From NCBI GenBank assembly GCA_030648135.1, contig JAUSIF010000217.1:1-5727 (forward strand): a stretch of 5,727 bases of DNA. Direction: 5' to 3'. The notes beneath the pieces were generated by a model, which searched no databases, was not told where the DNA came from, and saw only the letters and a program-made list of their open reading frames with translations. The position numbers were made by a program, and so were the translations under genes. This document shows positions 4,672-5,727 of this stretch, one piece after another. Source of the DNA: Xanthobacteraceae bacterium (lineage in GTDB: Bacteria; Pseudomonadota; Alphaproteobacteria; Rhizobiales; Xanthobacteraceae). The stretch's first letter is position 1. Every line of letters begins with the position of its first letter.

Positions 4672-5547
4672 ATGCCAAAAATATTTGATTGCTTCACCTT
4701 CTTCAACGAACTCGATTTGCTCGAACTTCGACTGCACGAACTTGAACCCGTGATCCATCGTTTTGTCCTCGCGGAGGCGCCCTTCAACCATAGAGGAGCG
4801 CCGAAGCCGCTGTATTTTTGGGAAAATCGATCCCGATTTGCCCGGTTTCTCGATCGGATCGAGCATGTCGTCGTCGAAGACATGCCTTTGGGTGGGACTT
4901 CCGAATCCGATCACTGGCGTCGCGAGAACCATCAGAGAAATGCTCTGGCTCGCGGCCTCACCGGGGCCACCGCTGACGACTTCATACTCCTGTCCGACCT
5001 GGACGAGATTCCCAAGGCCAAAGCAGTGGAAAGGGCGGCCAATACGGTATCGGATGGGGCGACGATTCACGCTTTCGAAATGCGCATGTTCTGGTATTTT
5101 CTGAATCTGGAACATCCCGAAAAATGGGATCGCTCCCGGATGACAAAACGACGGTACATCCCGACGTTGCAAACGCTCAGAATTTATAATTATCCATGGA
5201 AAGATCCGCGGGGTTTGTTGAAGCGATGGAGTAAAATGTTCCGCACCTGGCACCGGCCAATTCGATGGGAGATGCACCGTAATGCCGGCTGGCATTTCAC
5301 ATATATGAATGGGGTGGATGCCGTGCGAACGAAATTGCTATCATTCGCGCACGTGAATCCCGAAAAATCTGCCGAGCATGAATCGATAACAGAGCGAATT
5401 GCCCTCGCTTTAGCCAGCTCGCTTCGGCCAGATGAGCCGAATAGTTATAAACTCAGGAAGATCGACGAGAACTTTCCCTCCTACCTCAGGGCGAATCTCG
5501 ACAAATTCCGCCATATGATAGCGGACGATTCCATTTTAAGTTTATAG
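4672..5547 (+). CDS. Glycosyltransferase family 17 protein (MGAT3-like beta-1,4-GlcNAc transferase fold)
   Basis: A 291-residue protein that covers the whole family domain. Hallmarks in order: N-terminal KIFDCFTFFNELDLLELRLHEL; FVLAEAPFNHRGAPKPLYFWENRSRF (31-56); WRRENHQRNALARGL (82-95); the nucleotide-sugar and metal site LLSDLDEIP (106-114) with Asp109 and Asp111 as a DxD motif; NAGWHFTYM (204-212); and KLLSFAHVNPE (221-231). In animals, GT17 MGAT3 adds bisecting N-acetylglucosamine to N-glycans; bacterial members probably decorate surface polysaccharide, but donor and acceptor are unknown here. No signal peptide or membrane helix is seen, so it is probably cytosolic. The ATG is the only usual start after an in-frame stop at 4585, and its ribosome binding site is weak. 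Base composition differs from the left half: a hand-counted line (5161-5220) is 27/60 G+C against 43/60 at 1201-1260, suggesting transfer. No other glycan gene is visible beside it. Confidence 0.92.
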   Translation: MPKIFDCFTFFNELDLLELRLHELEPVIHRFVLAEAPFNHRGAPKPLYFWENRSRFARFLDRIEHVVVEDMPLGGTSESDHWRRENHQRNALARGLTGATADDFILLSDLDEIPKAKAVERAANTVSDGATIHAFEMRMFWYFLNLEHPEKWDRSRMTKRRYIPTLQTLRIYNYPWKDPRGLLKRWSKMFRTWHRPIRWEMHRNAGWHFTYMNGVDAVRTKLLSFAHVNPEKSAEHESITERIALALASSLRPDEPNSYKLRKIDENFPSYLRANLDKFRHMIADDSILSL

Positions 5548-5649
5548 GATTTCCTCGCGCACCCTGAATCCAGCATAATCTCCATAGAACGCGCCGTGTG
5601 ACAACGTCTGGGTCAACAGTCCGTAAATCGCGTGGATGCCTGGTCTGGG
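5542..5649 (-). pseudogene. Possible C-terminal gene remnant (about 35 codons, no start)
   Basis: Read on the minus strand from a stop at 5652-5650 to a TAA at 5544-5542, the frame gives PGIHAIYGLLTQTLSHGAFY, then GDYAGFRVREEIL. This looks protein-like in composition but has no ATG or convincing alternative start. Its stop abuts the end of the glycosyltransferase in convergent orientation. It may be the tail of a gene lost during rearrangement, or chance. I do not recognise the family. Confidence 0.2.
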
Positions 5650-5695
5650 TCATCAGCAAAAATTGACGAGTGCGGGCGCGCCGTGCGATGCGCGC

Positions 5696-5724
5696 TTGAC
5701 AGCATCCCTAACTAGGATTATATT
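5696..5724 (+). promoter_or_regulatory. Strong sigma70-type promoter reading out of the window
   Basis: An exact TTGACA -35 is followed after 17 bases by TATATT (5 of 6 matches to the -10 consensus), the best promoter in the window. Transcription would start at or just past the right edge, so the gene it drives is not visible. The -10 lies inside the imperfect palindrome GGATTATATTCC (5715-5726, 10 of 12 symmetric), a possible repressor site. A GCGCGC inverted repeat (5676-5681 with 5690-5695) sits immediately upstream. Confidence 0.65.
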
Positions 5725-5727
5725 CCG

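Noticed and set aside
4507..5295. 262-codon minus-strand open frame antisense to the glycosyltransferase
   Set aside because: The plus strand carries a complete GT17 protein with its family motifs. The antisense translation resembles no family I know.

Overview
This window looks like chromosomal DNA from an alphaproteobacterium of the Hyphomicrobiales (Rhizobiales), probably near the Bradyrhizobium/Nitrobacteraceae group. The evidence is the high G+C of most genes, strong G/C bias at third codon positions, and two kinds of intergenic palindromic repeat typical of that order: a CCCGGA/TCCGGG REP-like family and a CTAG-ended two-hairpin family resembling RIME1. The assignment rests on memory of these repeats and families, not on a search.

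Layout. (1) Positions 1-1842, plus strand: the 3' part of a large membrane-anchored protein with a vWA-like tail, a glutamine-amidotransferase-like domain and a C-terminal membrane helix. (2) 1850-1998: a paired inverted REP between convergent genes. (3) 2000-2509, minus: a GNAT acetyltransferase that probably starts at a GTG. (4) 2547-2653: a two-hairpin palindromic element between divergent genes. (5) 2735-3718, plus: a glutathionyl-hydroquinone reductase (YqjG/ECM4 family) with its catalytic cysteine. (6) 3719-3975: a perfect hairpin, then a second copy of the two-hairpin element carrying an inserted REP hairpin. (7) 3972-4196, minus: a small two-helix membrane protein whose stop codon lies inside that element. 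(8) 4197-4671: AT-richer noncoding DNA with a tandem operator-like repeat. (9) 4672-5547, plus: a family 17 glycosyltransferase of clearly lower G+C, probably acquired. (10) 5548-5727: a possible gene remnant on the minus strand and a strong sigma70-type promoter reading out of the right edge.

The genes do not form one operon or an obvious pathway. The left two thirds reads as ordinary core chromosome with housekeeping or stress functions. The right third reads as accessory DNA whose one clear gene probably modifies a surface glycan. I see no CRISPR array, tRNA, rRNA, transposase, toxin-antitoxin pair or recognisable new defence system. The most interesting structure is in the intergenic repeats: two copies of one two-hairpin element whose arms differ in sequence but keep pairing. 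One copy hosts a second repeat family, and both carry a hairpin plus T-run that looks like an intrinsic terminator on the minus strand.
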